Origin: Paramacrobiotus metropolitanus
Taxonomy: Eukaryota; Tardigrada; Eutardigrada; Parachela; Macrobiotidae
Direction: 5' to 3'
NCBI RefSeq assembly: GCF_019649055.1
Contig: NW_026570434.1
Location: forward strand, 62,001-126,000
DNA length: 64,000 bases
Shown here: positions 26,044 through 37,169 of the stretch, piece by piece
Layout of the letters: every line of letters starts with the position of its first letter
Position numbering within the stretch: position 1 is the stretch's first letter
The notes under the pieces: model-generated
The model's database searches: none
Seen by the model: only the letters and a program-made list of their open reading frames with translations
Told to the model about the DNA's origin: nothing
Position numbers and translations under genes: made by a program

Positions 26044-27241
26044 CTAATTGCGCGAGCCGAAGCGACCGCGTCCGTCCAAGTAGTAGTCATTGTTGTTGTT
26101 GGAGGTGGTCTGCACCGGACAGGTGCTGATGTGCCACTTAGTCCACGTGCCGCTGTTGAAGGTCCATGCTTTGCAGTCGGCTGTTACAACAGTGGCGTAG
26201 CTGGCATTGCGCACATCCAGCGTCAGAGCGTTGAGAATCGGGATCCCGTCAAAGTTGTTTGTGGCGGTGTTGAAGCGGAACACTTGACCTTTGCTGGAGA
26301 TGCTCCAAATCTCACCGTCTTCCCCGACGCTCACCCATTTGCTCGATCGGAACACTTGAACGTTGTGGTAGTGGCTGTCAATGTCTATGGTGCTCCATCG
26401 GTCGAATGCTAGGGTTCCATTAAACTGTAGGACATTTCCGCTGTCGCCATTCTCCGATTGAATTGCCACAGCTGTGTTTTTGCTCATGGCGTTGATCTAC
26501 AAAATTGGTCATTGCGATTTACGCTCAGTATAGTGCAACGACTTCAGCCGATAAGAGCAGATGTTTTCCGCATAGACGACTGTTTTATTATAGTTCTCTT
26601 GCTCGTTTACGAGAACGGGGCGTAACGCAGCTGCAATCGATCGTGTCCATATAATTTCTATTTACTTATACATTAATGGCGTGCAAGGCATATTTTATAA
26701 ATAATCAGTATTAAAGCATTAAATAGAAAGAAATTCAAAGAACTGTACTGACGGACAGTGATGAAAAATACGCCCAACAAGAGTTTATACGCCCAACAAC
26801 AGTTTGTGTTTACAAGATACGCCCAACAAGAGATACGCTCACCTGCACACAGTCGGAAATATCGTAAGCTAACTCCCAGCCATTGCTGATTGGATTAAAG
26901 CGGAAAATGTCACCAGTCTGGGTGCACATATGATGCCAGCCATCCGGACTGGCACCGACGGTAACGGCTTTGTCCGACATATATCGGGCGTTTAAGGGCC
27001 CAGTCGGTACTGATTGGGGCAATGCAGCCCATACCCCATTGACCAGACGGTGAACGATGCCGGTTCGATCGATGCCCAGGAGCTCACTGCCTTTCCCGGA
27101 AATATAGGAGAAACTAGGCGGTACACTCGGCGGGCCAGGCGGCGGCATCGGGCCAGACGGTGGCATCGGGCCGAATGGGGGCATCTGGCCTAGGACGCCA
27201 ATCACGCTGACCGACAGAATCAGGACACCTCCCACAATCAT
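26044..27241 (-). CDS. Secreted tectonin-like beta-propeller protein, copy 1
   Basis: Two exons, 26843-27241 and 26044-26496, joined in phase 0 (DCVQ|INAM), encode 283 residues. The N-terminus is a signal peptide (MIVGGVLILSVSVIGVLGQ) followed by a Pro-rich linker with repeated PPxGPMPP. The body has the short W/G-rich repeats of tectonin folds: FSYISGKGSELLGIDRTG, TVGASPDGWHHMCTQTGDIF, KWVSVGEDGEIWSIS..GQVFRFN and DGIPILNAL. It ends NDYYLDGRGRFGSRN. Tectonin repeats are used by lectin-like proteins, so sugar or microbe-surface binding is plausible but inferred. A TATA box precedes it at 27381-27388. It is intact, as is the copy at 54385-55659. Confidence 0.8.
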
Positions 27242-27380
27242 CGTTACGAGACTACGGATTGACCTTTACGGAACTCGCTCTTCATGCGTTTCGGAAAAAT
27301 GGCAGTGCCTACTAGAAGTATAGAGCGAACATCAGGTGGATGAACTACGGCTTGCGGCTTTGGTTGAACAGTGAAAGTAG

Positions 27381-27388
27381 ATTTATAA
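27381..27388 (-). promoter_or_regulatory. TATA box of tectonin copy 1
   Basis: The minus strand reads CTTATAAAT, 140 bp before the start codon. The same CAGCTCTTATAAAT context is conserved in front of copy 2 (55789-55798), supporting a real promoter element. Confidence 0.6.
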
Positions 27389-27476
27389 GAGCTGCGACAC
27401 GAAATGTAGGAATTTTATTGTAGTTGTAAAGCTATTTTGGTCTCACGGAAATCTGGGGATGAAAGAATGGAATGTA

Positions 27477-27618
27477 CTGTATCCGCCCGCACAAGTTGCT
27501 CCACTGGCAGATCCGGCCGTTGCCTTTGCCCTGCACACACTGCGCTGAAAAGCGAGCAATGTGGGTGCAAATATCCGTATACCTCACTCTGTGGGGTAAC
27601 TTGTGCGGGCGGCTACAG
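27477..27618. mobile_element. 142-bp MITE inserted 5' of tectonin copy 1
   Basis: Terminal inverted repeats of 21 bp with one mismatch (CTGTATCCGCCCGCACAAG.. at 27477-27497 and 27598-27618), flanked by TA. The paralogous block at 53755-56400 has the uninterrupted sequence (GAATGTAGCTTTACCAG), giving an empty site and confirming insertion with TA duplication. Similar in length and TIR start to the MITE at 10661-10803. Confidence 0.8.
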
Positions 27619-28204
27619 TATCATTACCAGATTCTTCGGAAAATGCTTAGACAGTCGTACTGTTAAGTTTGCAATATTCCTGTTTGTTTACGAGGTTTTA
27701 TGATATCGTAAACCCTGGATCTGCAGAAACAGGCTCGTGGAAGTGTCTTGCTTATTTACATATGACAACCTGAATTCTTCGGTTAGCATGCATTAGCACA
27801 TCAAATGGAGCTGTTTCGTATTTTTAATTGTCGAAGTCGTAAATTCTTATGAAGCAATCTAGCTCCAACTCAAATTTATTGGCCAGACGGAATGATAATA
27901 ATCCGTAAAACTGGTGTATAACTAATTTTTATCTTTTTGTGGCTAGGCATGGAAAATGTTAGCTTTTGCACTTGCGGTGTTTATGTCTAAGATTTGCTGG
28001 TCCGGCTTAACCAATACTGTCACAGCTGTACGAGCATACTGTTGCCACTCACTCACATAACAACTACGTTGCCACAGCGAAACTGATAAATTTTATGTAA
28101 CATGATGTTTGTGCGCTGTGTTTCTCACAATTTTCGGGAGGATAACACGTTAAGAAAGTCCAGACTTCCATCAGCTTAATAATTCACGTTAACGCTCCTG
28201 GGTT

Positions 28205-28612
28205 TCAGCGTATAATATTACCTTTCCATAAACTGCTTCCCGCATGTATCTGTATGTACGCGTATGTGCTCGATCGCGCACGAAAACAGTAATAAATACT
28301 GTAATTTGCACCGAGCGCGAAGCGCGAGGTGCTGCAATAAGTCATCGTCAAGAGCATAAAATTTGTCTGCAGCCACAAGGAGCGTACGTCACGCTTTTCC
28401 AATTCCACAACCCCATACCATTTCCCAGTGGTATTGGCGCTCGCCCTCGTGCAATAATGTGGTTCGCAACCACCGCTAGTTACTAGCGGGGGTTTGTTAA
28501 CCGTTACCCGGAATTTGTACATCCCACTGAAAGCGAATTGATACTGCTCGGTGCTCCTCTTTTGCAGGCTGCCATTCCTGATGCCATTCTTCGGAAGTCC
28601 GTGGATCTGCAA
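28205..28612 (-). repeat. Possible coding repeat, inverted copy A
   Basis: An open frame of about 135 codons (YQFAFSGMYKFRVTVNK, GGCEPHYC, KWYGVVELEKRDVRSLW). The part at 28310-28460 recurs inverted at 29595-29755. Each copy includes a small GC hairpin (GCACCTCGCGC..GCGCTCGGTGC in this copy). I do not recognise the protein. It may be a remnant host exon or part of a repeat family. Confidence 0.4.
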
Positions 28613-28728
28613 AGACTAGCATCCAAGCTAAGTATACTGCCTGCTCATCAGGCTTAATTTCTGCTGCGCACTTGTATTGGCGTTCCTAAAATGAACTATT
28701 TACTAGGACACTACGGCGTGTACAAAAA

Positions 28729-29536
28729 GTGTGGGATGTAGCTCTGGTACAAAAAGCTTGCCGAATTATTAAGGAAATGTTTTCTTGTGATGTCACCCAC
28801 TGTGCGCGTTTGCTTGCTGTTGCAGAGCCGGAATCTGGCAAATGGCTGAACGCTCTGCCTGTTTCTTCACTTGGAACCCTGATGTCGGACGAGTTTTCGC
28901 GTAGCAGTCGGCCTTCGAATCGGAGCAGCTATCTGCCGTCCGCACCTTTGCACGGACTGTCGTCTACCTGTGGACGAATACGGTCACCACGGCTTGTCCT
29001 GCAAAAAGAGCGCTGGGCATTTTCTTTGCCACACCGAACTGAACGAACTGATTCGGAGAAGTTTGGTTACCGCTAAAACGCCGGCTGTACTGGAACCGCT
29101 TGGAACTAATGACGAAGACGATCGCCGTCCGGACGGTGTGTCCCAAATGCCTTGGAAGAACGGTTTACGGCTAGCCTGGGACGTGACGTGTGTGGATACC
29201 GTCGCATTTTCCAACGTCATTAGCAGCAGCGTTAAGGCAGGAGAAGCGGCCCGAAAAGCAGAAGACGAAAAGCGGCGGAAATATGAATATTCAGCACCTG
29301 AGTACTATTTTGTTTCATTGGCTTTTGAAACTTTTGGCGTCGCTAGCCCTTCATGTATTAAGTTTTTGCGAGAATTACGCAGGCGGTTAAAGGATGCTAC
29401 GGGAGAGCGACGCTCTTACGAGTTTCTGCTACAGCGTATTAGCATGGAAATATCTGTACAGCGGTGGAATGCGCTGTCTGTGACTTCAACCGTACCGCAT
29501 TCTGATGGTTTTAGCGCTGTTTACTTTGCTTTTTGA
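28729..29536 (+). pseudogene. C-terminal fragment of a retroelement-type protein
   Basis: Two overlapping frames carry the familiar C-terminal module found in many invertebrate mobile-element proteins: ESGKWLNALPVSSLG; RVAVGLRIGAAICRPH with CTDC; DEYGHHGLSCKKSAG; LNELIRRSLVTAKTPAVLEP; DRRPDGVSQMPW; LAWDVTCVDT. The RPDG..WDVTC arrangement resembles a PD-(D/E)xK nuclease core; that link is inference. A frameshift near 28890 separates the first motif from the rest. No reverse transcriptase lies upstream, so this is a truncated, dead fragment. It sits between inverted copies of another repeat. Confidence 0.7.
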
Positions 29537-29594
29537 TGTTGATGTTAAAACTTTTGAACGATAAGCAAACCAATAAATTATGTAGCTTGTTAAC

Positions 29595-29755
29595 CACATC
29601 AGGGCACCGAGCGAGCGCCAGTACCACTAGAAAATGGTATTGGATTTGTGGAATTTGAAAAGCGTGAAGTACGCTCTTCGTGGCGTCAGACAAATTTTAT
29701 GCTCTAGACGAAGGCTTAAAAAGTAGCATCTCGCTAACGCTCGATGCAAATTATT
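29595..29755 (+). repeat. Inverted copy B of the 28.3-kb repeat
   Basis: The plus strand reads AAATGGTAT, GAATTTGAAAAGCGTGA and CAGACAAATTTTATGCTC, matching the minus strand of 28310-28460 with a one-base frame difference and a later stop. Followed at 29900-29990 by a purine-rich tract with repeated CAGCGCCA and AGAGAGA words. Confidence 0.55.
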
Positions 29756-29999
29756 TCAAAATGCACATTGCAAAAAGTCAAACCCTAGAGTTCGGTACGA
29801 GTAGCATTAAATACTGTCACAGTCAGTCGGAACCAGATAACAACTGGGTTCTTCTCAAGAAAAAGTCTAGCATACACTTACTCAAATGTTGGAGCCTACT
29901 TCGGCCTAGCGCCAGGGAGAGAGAGACTCAGCGCCAATCGCCAGAGAGAGATACCAAAGAGAGACTAGAGAGAGATCTAGCGCCAATCTACGAGTAGAT

Positions 30000-31104
30000 T
30001 GTCAATGTCTTTTGAGGACATCTTTTGTCTTCCTTACAGTTCCGCTAGACACCGCTTTGCACGACTGACTCACGGTCTCACGCGGATAACCAATTTATTG
30101 TAGCACAAAAATATGTAATTCTGGACCTGTGGTTACAGTTTTATCGTTAACAAGAAAGTAACAGCACTGCAACCTGCGCCGGCAATTTCTTTTTCTTGGT
30201 AATGAATAAGCAACTCCAACTTCAGCACGGAACTGCTACCGGCGACACATAATATCTTTTACCTTCTGGCTCATTTATACAAGTGTTGCGCAAAAAGTTG
30301 TATAAGCGAATAAAAGCCAACAAATCAGCAAATGCCAGTCGTGTTTTTCGGAATTTTACTTGAGATGAATGTTGGCCCTAGATAAACTTTAGAAAAAGTA
30401 ATCCTTCAAGAACGTTCTGTTTTACGCATGCTGCAAACAAGATCTTCGATTCAAGTGCTGGCGAGTTTATGCACACTTGTACCCATGCTGCTTTCACTAA
30501 TATTAATACGCTTTTAAACATAACGGACTTAACGGTTTCTCCTTCTGCGAGTCCTACGTTGTTCGGAAATACAAACACTAAAGTACAAATTATGCAGCAG
30601 AAGAAAATGACATCGACATAGGTTTTGACAGTCGCAGATGTAATATATACGCATCGAGATCAACACATTTTCGGAATTCGTGGTATTGATCCGAGTTTGA
30701 GTTTACGTACTAAGTTTTACAACCCCCGTGAAAATGTATAAGTTTTTTTGTAACAATTTTTGAACAGCAGCTATACCTTTTTGTGCCGCAAAAGTTAGTG
30801 TAGAACTTACAATTCCCAACTTAATTTGGCAGTCGTTTTTAGAAGTTTTATTGTAAGTTCCCCAGTAACACTTGTAGGTAACAGTGCAGCACATTTCGGA
30901 GACTAAAGATACAGAAAACGTACTCAAAAAGTGCATAAAAATAAAACATCGCGTGCGCTTTAGGTATTCACGTAAGGTATCAAAAATATGCTAGTGGGTA
31001 TCATAAATGCAAAACGCTAAATCGGACGTACATATTCCGCCGGTGGTAAAATAGCCAATAAAACATCATCGCGCCAAAGTTAACACTGATTTCGTAGGAA
31101 ACGC
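30000..31104. other. Left flank of the 31-42 kb element
   Basis: Mostly AT-rich. On the minus strand, frames at 30703-30936 (MHFLSTFSVSLVSEMCC, with several Cys, followed by a GTAAGT donor) and 30378-30578 could be two exons of a small Cys-containing protein, but I do not recognise it. Confidence that this is a gene is about 0.2. No clear terminal inverted repeat of the neighbouring element was found here. Confidence 0.3.
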
Positions 31105-33403
31105 TTAACCTTTGCGTGGAGTCGACTCCTTCCCATGATTGCGCAGGTAGTACAGCTTACGGCTGAAAGCGCGGATCAGCTCTGCTTCCTGGATCTTCAA
31201 CTGTTTCCCGGCCGTAGCTGGATGATATCCATTGATGTAAGCTACGACCAAAAATTTTCTATGGTGATAATGTCATAACCGGTTTTTGAAATTTCAATTA
31301 ATACCCATCAATTCGCCCATCAGATCTGTCCCCAGCGCAGATTTCAAGCCATAATGGTCTCCCCGAAAGATCCGGGTTGCCGTTTCTGTATTGCGGAAAA
31401 ACATCACCGCAAGGTTGACACCGTCCATGAGGGCATTCTTTGGCTTTAAGTGGGCCTCGAAATTGATGAACTGCCCCTTCGGCAAATACACCCCGGATCC
31501 CGGATAGAGCTCCACCTTCTCTTTGGTTTTCAATCTCAGCTGCTGCCGACAGATCTCAGCCAATTCTCTTTGCTCTTCCATGATTGCATCTAAGTGAAAC
31601 ATCAAAAAAACTTCACGGGAAAAGGTCGACCTCATCCAATAAGTTATTTAGTAAAAATTATCGAAAAAAGACCATGCTTATCTGTGCAGCATCTGTATGA
31701 AAAAGCTGAAATAGGATATGCCGCACCTTTATGTTTCGCATTCCCAGCACTTTTTGTGCCTATATAAATATGATTTTGCCGGTTACAACTGTTAGCTAAT
31801 TGTTTAATAAGTTCCTGTACCGCTAGCTTGCTTCTCCACTTTTGATGAGCCGCCACATCGCTCAGCGTCAAAATCTATGAATAAAAGAGATGCATTGAAA
31901 AATCGCGGCAAAAGCGAATGCTGAAAGTAATCAGAGCACCATATTTACATGCAAACAGTTCTGTTACCTTTCATCGGTGGAGTCGACTCCTTGCCGTAAC
32001 CTGGGTAATCTGCTTCGTCACATTTGTCGGCTCCTAAATGATACGTTAACACCGTAATAGTCAAATGCGATTATTTGGCTCTTTAACGGGTAACCTACGC
32101 ATAATCTTTTGAGGAAACAATTCTCGGGCCGCTATTGCTGGCAGTTTTGGCTTGCCCGTAGGTGGAGACAGCCTGTACCATGTATAGTTGTCACCATCAC
32201 TTCCTGCCAAGAATGTACAGTACATGTTAATGGCTCGCAGATGTATTGCTGACTTGTGGCAGTGTTCAAGCGTTCTTACGCCATCTTGAGCTCACCATAG
32301 AAAAGGTCGACCTGCTGTACTACGAAGCAATCGGAACCACTTACCATCAAATTCCTCAAATTCCTGTCGTTTCCGCTTATGAGCCGGCAGCTCTAAATTG
32401 ACTAATATTTTCAAAATAACTTAAAACAAACGGAAACAGCAACCGAGTTTCTCTGTACCTGATTGCTTTCCTTTCATGCTTCCGCTACCGGTTGCGACGG
32501 GACTACATTGTCCAACGGGCTTTCCGGTATAGGGATCAAATTTCCAGTTGCAGTTGAGATCCCGGTTGTTGCTAGCATCCGTTTTGGATTCAGGCTCTGA
32601 ACTGATTTCGTTAAGCAGGTCTTCTTGACTTTTCTTTTTAGATGGAGTCGACTCCAGCGTCCGCGCGCCCTTTCCTTTCTGCAAAATATTGCTTTGCTGA
32701 CAAACTGCTCGACGACTTTAACAGTGACGAAATACGATAATAAAAAATAAATTGTCAATAATGCACGTCTTGCAACACTATCTTACCTTTCGCGATTCCG
32801 AGTTCTTTGCAACGGAAACAGCATCTTTTTCGCTTGAAGAAATTTTAACAACCCGAGCCGAGAAGAAGCGTTGCAGAGCGTCTTGGTTCCTTGGCGCCTT
32901 CACGCTAATAATATCTCCCTCTTTCAGCAGTGCTTCATAAGTGGACATTTCTTCCAAACGCCATGCCGCGCTGCTGGACAACCGCTCCATCGAAATAATG
33001 TGAACAAGACCGTCGTCAACAAATTGAACAACACAATAATCTGCAATTTTCTTATTTTTAGTAGTAGTAGAATACGTATCCATCAACAATTACTTCCGTT
33101 ACCTTTGTCTTCTCAACTCTGTTAAAAAATAATAAAACAGACCGGAGTCGACTACTTGCAAATTTGCAAATCAAGTAGGGTTTGTTAAAAAACAGCAAAA
33201 CTGATCAGGAGTCGACTCCCAGAAATCTTTGCCGTTTTAAGTTGGATGCTACCTTTTCGAGCGGCATGTCGGGCATGAATTTCTTTCTGTTGACGCTGTT
33301 GATCATCCATTTCTATGTCGTCCTCGTTCAAGGATCCGGAAACTTTCTTCACACGCTGCGGTCTACCCTTTTGAGTAAGCGGTCTATCTTTCAGAGCTGA
33401 CAT
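31105..33403 (-). CDS. BEN-domain protein of the element
   Basis: Exons inferred: 33253-33403, a 14-nt mini-exon at about 33108, 32787-33050, 32459-32678, 32345-32401, 31968-32033, a piece near 31770-31871, 31294-31589 and about 31105-31225. The early part reads KIADYCVVQFVDDGLVHIIS and ARVVKISSSEKD, the N-terminal module common in invertebrate BEN proteins. The C-terminus (ELYPGSGVYLPKGQF, then a helical run to GTDLMGEL) fits a BEN fold. BEN domains bind DNA, in known cases palindromic sites as dimers. Three exons contain the palindrome in frame as ESTP. The phase between exons 31968-32033 and 31770-31871 does not match in my model, so one of them is wrong or the gene is damaged. Divergent from the transposase gene, with about 470 bp between starts. 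Confidence 0.6.
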
Positions 33404-33876
33404 TGTAAGCTGTAGCTGCAGAGCACCAGGAAAATAAGAAAACTAAGCTAACAAAACGAAAAATCTGGAGAATAGAGATCGTGAACCTGTTCACCGCGCA
33501 CAACTAAGAGGCTACATGCACAGGTGGGACTGAAAGAAAAAAATGCGGACGGCACGAATCGGGCGTACCGATATCATCTACGTTTACCGGGGTCGAGCCC
33601 TTCTTTTTCGATACGTACAGATAGATTTGGTAGCCATCGGCCCGCGGTGCCTATCTGTTACGAGTACAATTGTTACCGTACACAAGCAAGCGCAGTTCAG
33701 TTCAACCGAAAAAAAAGCGGAAGCCAGCGCTGCCGGCAAATTATGCGCGCGGCTTCATAAAACGAAACAACAATAGTGGCGGCGTCTTTGTCTTCTTGCA
33801 GCTACAGTTCACGCGACGATATTTTGTCTAAAATTTTTATTTTTTTAGTTACAAATTTCATCATTAAATTTCAACA

Positions 33877-36490
33877 ATGGCGGAAAAACAGCGCAAACGC
33901 CGAAAACGGTATCGATCGTACTTGTATGAAGATGGACTATTGCCGGAAACAACTCACTGGAGAAATCGTAGAAAAGTGGCCGACCCTCGAATTGTTGAGT
34001 CCAGTGATGGCGAATCGCAGCCGGACGGAGTCGACTCCTTGGTATTTTTATTTTGATTCATTAAAAATTTTAATTTATTTTGCTACGAGTGTTACTGTTT
34101 AAAAAACTGATCTTATTAACGATGTTAATTGTTCTGCGTATAAAAGGAAAATGGAAAATCATGTTTTGTCCGCTTTATCTGATATATTAATTAAATAAAG
34201 GAATTCATTGCGTTAAATTTTTTTTAAGAGCATGTCTCCTGGCGGCACCCGGGATGACGGAGCGTATGTTTCGCGAGTGGTTTCTACATCTCACGGAGAT
34301 GCCAGCTCGGATTCGTCTGAAGAGGCTGAAGGTGATTCCGGTGTCGACACCCTGGGGAATGCCATGCAGTTCGTCAGGATCTGCAGGAAACACAAAATGT
34401 CTCGCGTTCAACAAGGGGCAATGTTGCGCTTCTTCAAGAAACTACCCAAGGATACGTCGGAGTTTCCTGGAAACCTGTATTATCTCGATTCATTTCTTGC
34501 GCCTTATCTACTGAATCCGAATATTCATCATTTTTGTTATGAACATCAAAACTATATCGGAGAAGAAAACAATCTTCGGGATCCAATATGCTGTTCCAGT
34601 GCAGAATGCGGGTCGACCCATAAAACCATCAAAGACAACCGGAGGCGAGGGAGTTTTTTCCACACGTTTCCGATTGGTTGCACTGTCGAACGCTATATAA
34701 AGTCGGACAAAGGAGGCGATGTTTTTAAATTCAGAAACAGCGTTACAAATCTGGACATTTTTTGTGGGAAGGAATATCAAAGGCTCAATATAGACGGAAA
34801 AGATGTCTCGCTGACGTTTCATGTGGACGATGGACAAACGTTTGGGTTCAATGGTAGCTTAAATGGATCAATTACAGTTGTTAGTTACATAATCAACGAG
34901 CTTCCTACGCGTAAGCGCTACCGGGACCGGTTTCTATTTGCCCTTGCGGTGGGAAAGGTGAAACCGAACATGGATATTATCCTTGAGCTCCTTGCAGCGG
35001 AACTTACAGATGCGGCGAATGGGTCGACCCAAGCGGACGGAATCAGTTCGATAAAGCCGGCATTATGGGTGGCTGATACCATTGCGAGAAATGACATCTT
35101 GTGTCATGGATCTTTTGCTGGAGAATACGGATGCACTGCGTGCCTACACACAGGAAAAGTAGTCGATGGTGTTCGGGTTTACCCGTTCGATGGTGTTTCC
35201 GCAAAAAAAGATCGAAAGGAGTATATCGGCAGTGCACGGGTTGCTTTGCAGCACAGTCAACAGTGCCACGGAATAATTCGTGCAAGCCGGTTGTTTCGAA
35301 TTGCCTCTTTTAGTCCCGATGTACATTGTCCTCCTGACATTCTGCACGCCGTTGGTTTAGGAGTTACCAAAAAACTCTGCAAGTACTGGATGCAGGATCC
35401 TATGTGTTGTCTCCCTATTTACACCAATATCAGTAACCGGAGGAGGAAAATTCTGCCTGCAAATCTTCAGACTGAGGTCGACCTACGAATTTCCCGTATC
35501 AGCTTTCCATCACAATTCAGCCGCACAATTCCCCCCATATCGGAATGTTCGTCGTATCACGCCTCTGAGTATCTTAATTTTCTCATGTATGGAGCGTTTT
35601 ATGCATTGGATGGACAGTTGCCTCATGTGCTTTACAAAAATCTGTTGGATTTAGTGATGGCTATGCACTATCTCATGTTGGATTATGGAGGGTCACTAAA
35701 TAACCACGCTGCTACCGCTCATAGCCTTATTTCTCGTTATTGCCAACGATTTCAACAATTGTACGGAGAGCGTCGGATGTTGTTTAACGTTCACCAACTT
35801 ATTCACCTCTCGACAGCCCTTGAAAACTGGGGGCCCGCATATCAATGGTCGACCTTTTACTTTGAGGACTTTTTGGGTGGATTAATGAAATCGGTTCATG
35901 GCAGTACGGACGTGGCTTCACAAATTGTACGAAATTATCAACATTTAGAGGCTTCGCGCTGTCACCAGTCAGCGGCTGGCACTAGCGATGACATAAAGAC
36001 TCCCCATTTTTCGTATAAATTAACGGGTCGACCCATATATGATGCGGATTTGGCACTGCAAATTCTAGAAAAGATAGGACATTTGCAAGAAGCGCTAGAA
36101 GGTTGTCCACGGAGCTTCCGAAACCGAGTAATCCGGAGCGATGGTGTTGAACTGGAGTGTTACGGAACTAGCAGAAAAGAGCGGCGGTGCAACTACTGGT
36201 TCCAAACGGCGAATGGCGGAATAGTGAAGCTGTTAAAATTCGTTATTTTTGAATCCGTTGTGCGAAGTATTTATGTTGCTGTTGAACATATCAGAACTGA
36301 GCCGTTTAGTGCCATTACACTACCAGATGGCACAAATCCGCGTTTTATAAGAAAATGCTTGCGATTTAATTGTCAGCAATACGATGTAGTGCCTATCGGT
36401 AGTCTGTTCAGACCTGTTGTGTGTATATATGGAAAGCATAATTATCCTGAATTCTATGTCTGTATACCGAATGAGCGATTTATCATGTAA
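33877..36490 (+). CDS. tnp2/CMC-like DNA transposase
   Basis: Exon 1 is 33877-34041 (basic start, MAEKQRKRRKRYRSYL). A 187-bp intron ends in a T-rich acceptor, and exon 2 is 34229-36490, in phase. The product is about 808 residues. Family hallmarks: a Cys-rich site (DPICCSSAECG), FHVDDGQTFGFNGS, INELPTRKRYRDRFL, GSFAGEYGCTACLHTGK and CPPDILHAVGLGVTKKLCKYW, the last being this family's characteristic D.(M/L)H..GLGV.K stretch. Candidate acidic catalytic residues are the Asp pair in HVDDGQ, Asp in VADTIARND and Asp in PPDILH; which form the catalytic triad is not settled here. The frame is intact and followed by AATAAA at 36510. The protein should act in the nucleus on the element's ends. Six or seven palindromes lie inside its coding region in several frames. 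Confidence 0.85.
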
Positions 36491-36578
36491 TTAAAATCAG
36501 ATCTCTTCGAATAAATAAAACGGGTCGACCCTAGCACCGCTTTCAACAGGATGGAATTTATAAAGTAATTTTAATCAG

Positions 36579-37089
36579 TTACTTTTGTGTTTTTCTTTTC
36601 GGTAGGACCATTTCGTCTTCAAAAGCTAGACTTTCATAGTCAAAATCATCGAATTCGTCATTACTCTTTTTCGACCCGGTCGGCTCTTGATTGATAGGAG
36701 CTTCACGTTTGTGTACCTGAAATTTTTTGCATTGTATTAGTTAACAAAATAAATAGAAATTACTTAACTTTGATGATATATGGGCAACACTTATGCGCAT
36801 TTGCAGAAAATTTGTATAAACAGAACATGCATAACACCACTGCATCGTACGGGGCTTAGCTTACGCGAACAGGAAGCGCTTCCCATGTATCTTCTGGTGT
36901 ATCACATGTTGCGGTGGTAGGCGTCTTTTCTTCAGACGGAAGGTCGACCTTTTTCATCTCTTCTTTCGGTTCTTTCACAACCCTTGTGGTAGCTGTTTTC
37001 AGGGCTTCGAGGATTGCTTCTCGAGACTTGTAAGGTCGGGGATCAATTATAAAGCATCCTTCAAATAACGATTCATCATCGCTCGACAT
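36579..37089 (-). CDS. Small acidic protein of the element
   Basis: Two exons, 36865-37089 and 36579-36716, join in phase 0 at a good GTAAGC donor. The start (MSSDDESLFEGCFIIDPRPY) and the tail (NDEFDDFDYESLAFEDE, ending PKRKTQK) are strongly acidic, with a basic nuclear-localisation-like end. There is no known domain. It lies tail to tail with the transposase gene, whose 3' end is 89 bp away. A palindrome sits in its first exon (36940) and another in the region just before its start (37160). An acidic partner or regulator of the transposase is possible; this is inference only. Confidence 0.5.
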
Positions 37090-37169
37090 GCTAAAAACAA
37101 CCACTTTTTACTGTGGAACAAAAATTCGCGGCAAAACGCAGGCATTTCTTACTTGGCACGGGTCGACCC

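Larger units (their letters stand above)
25360..28130. repeat. Tectonin duplication block A
   Basis: This block matches 53755-56400 well beyond the gene. Shared words lie on both sides: CTCAGGGCGCTGA, GTGCAGTGCCGCT and CAATAAATATCTCGTA before the gene; TAAACCCTGGATCTGCAG and CTTGCTTATTTACATATGA after it. A third, more diverged relative surrounds the gene at 58424-62625, recognisable by CTTGTTTATTTACTTATGACAACCTAAATTCC-like text near 63020. Divergence is high enough that the duplication is not recent. Confidence 0.65.

Noticed and set aside
26026-26412. Plus-strand frames opposite the tectonin exons (also 54322-54747 and 58406-58885)
   Set aside because: Antisense shadows of the real minus-strand exons.
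31105-32678. ESTP as a repeated protein motif of the BEN protein
   Set aside because: The same 12-bp palindrome also occurs in introns and other frames, so the peptide is a consequence, not the conserved unit.
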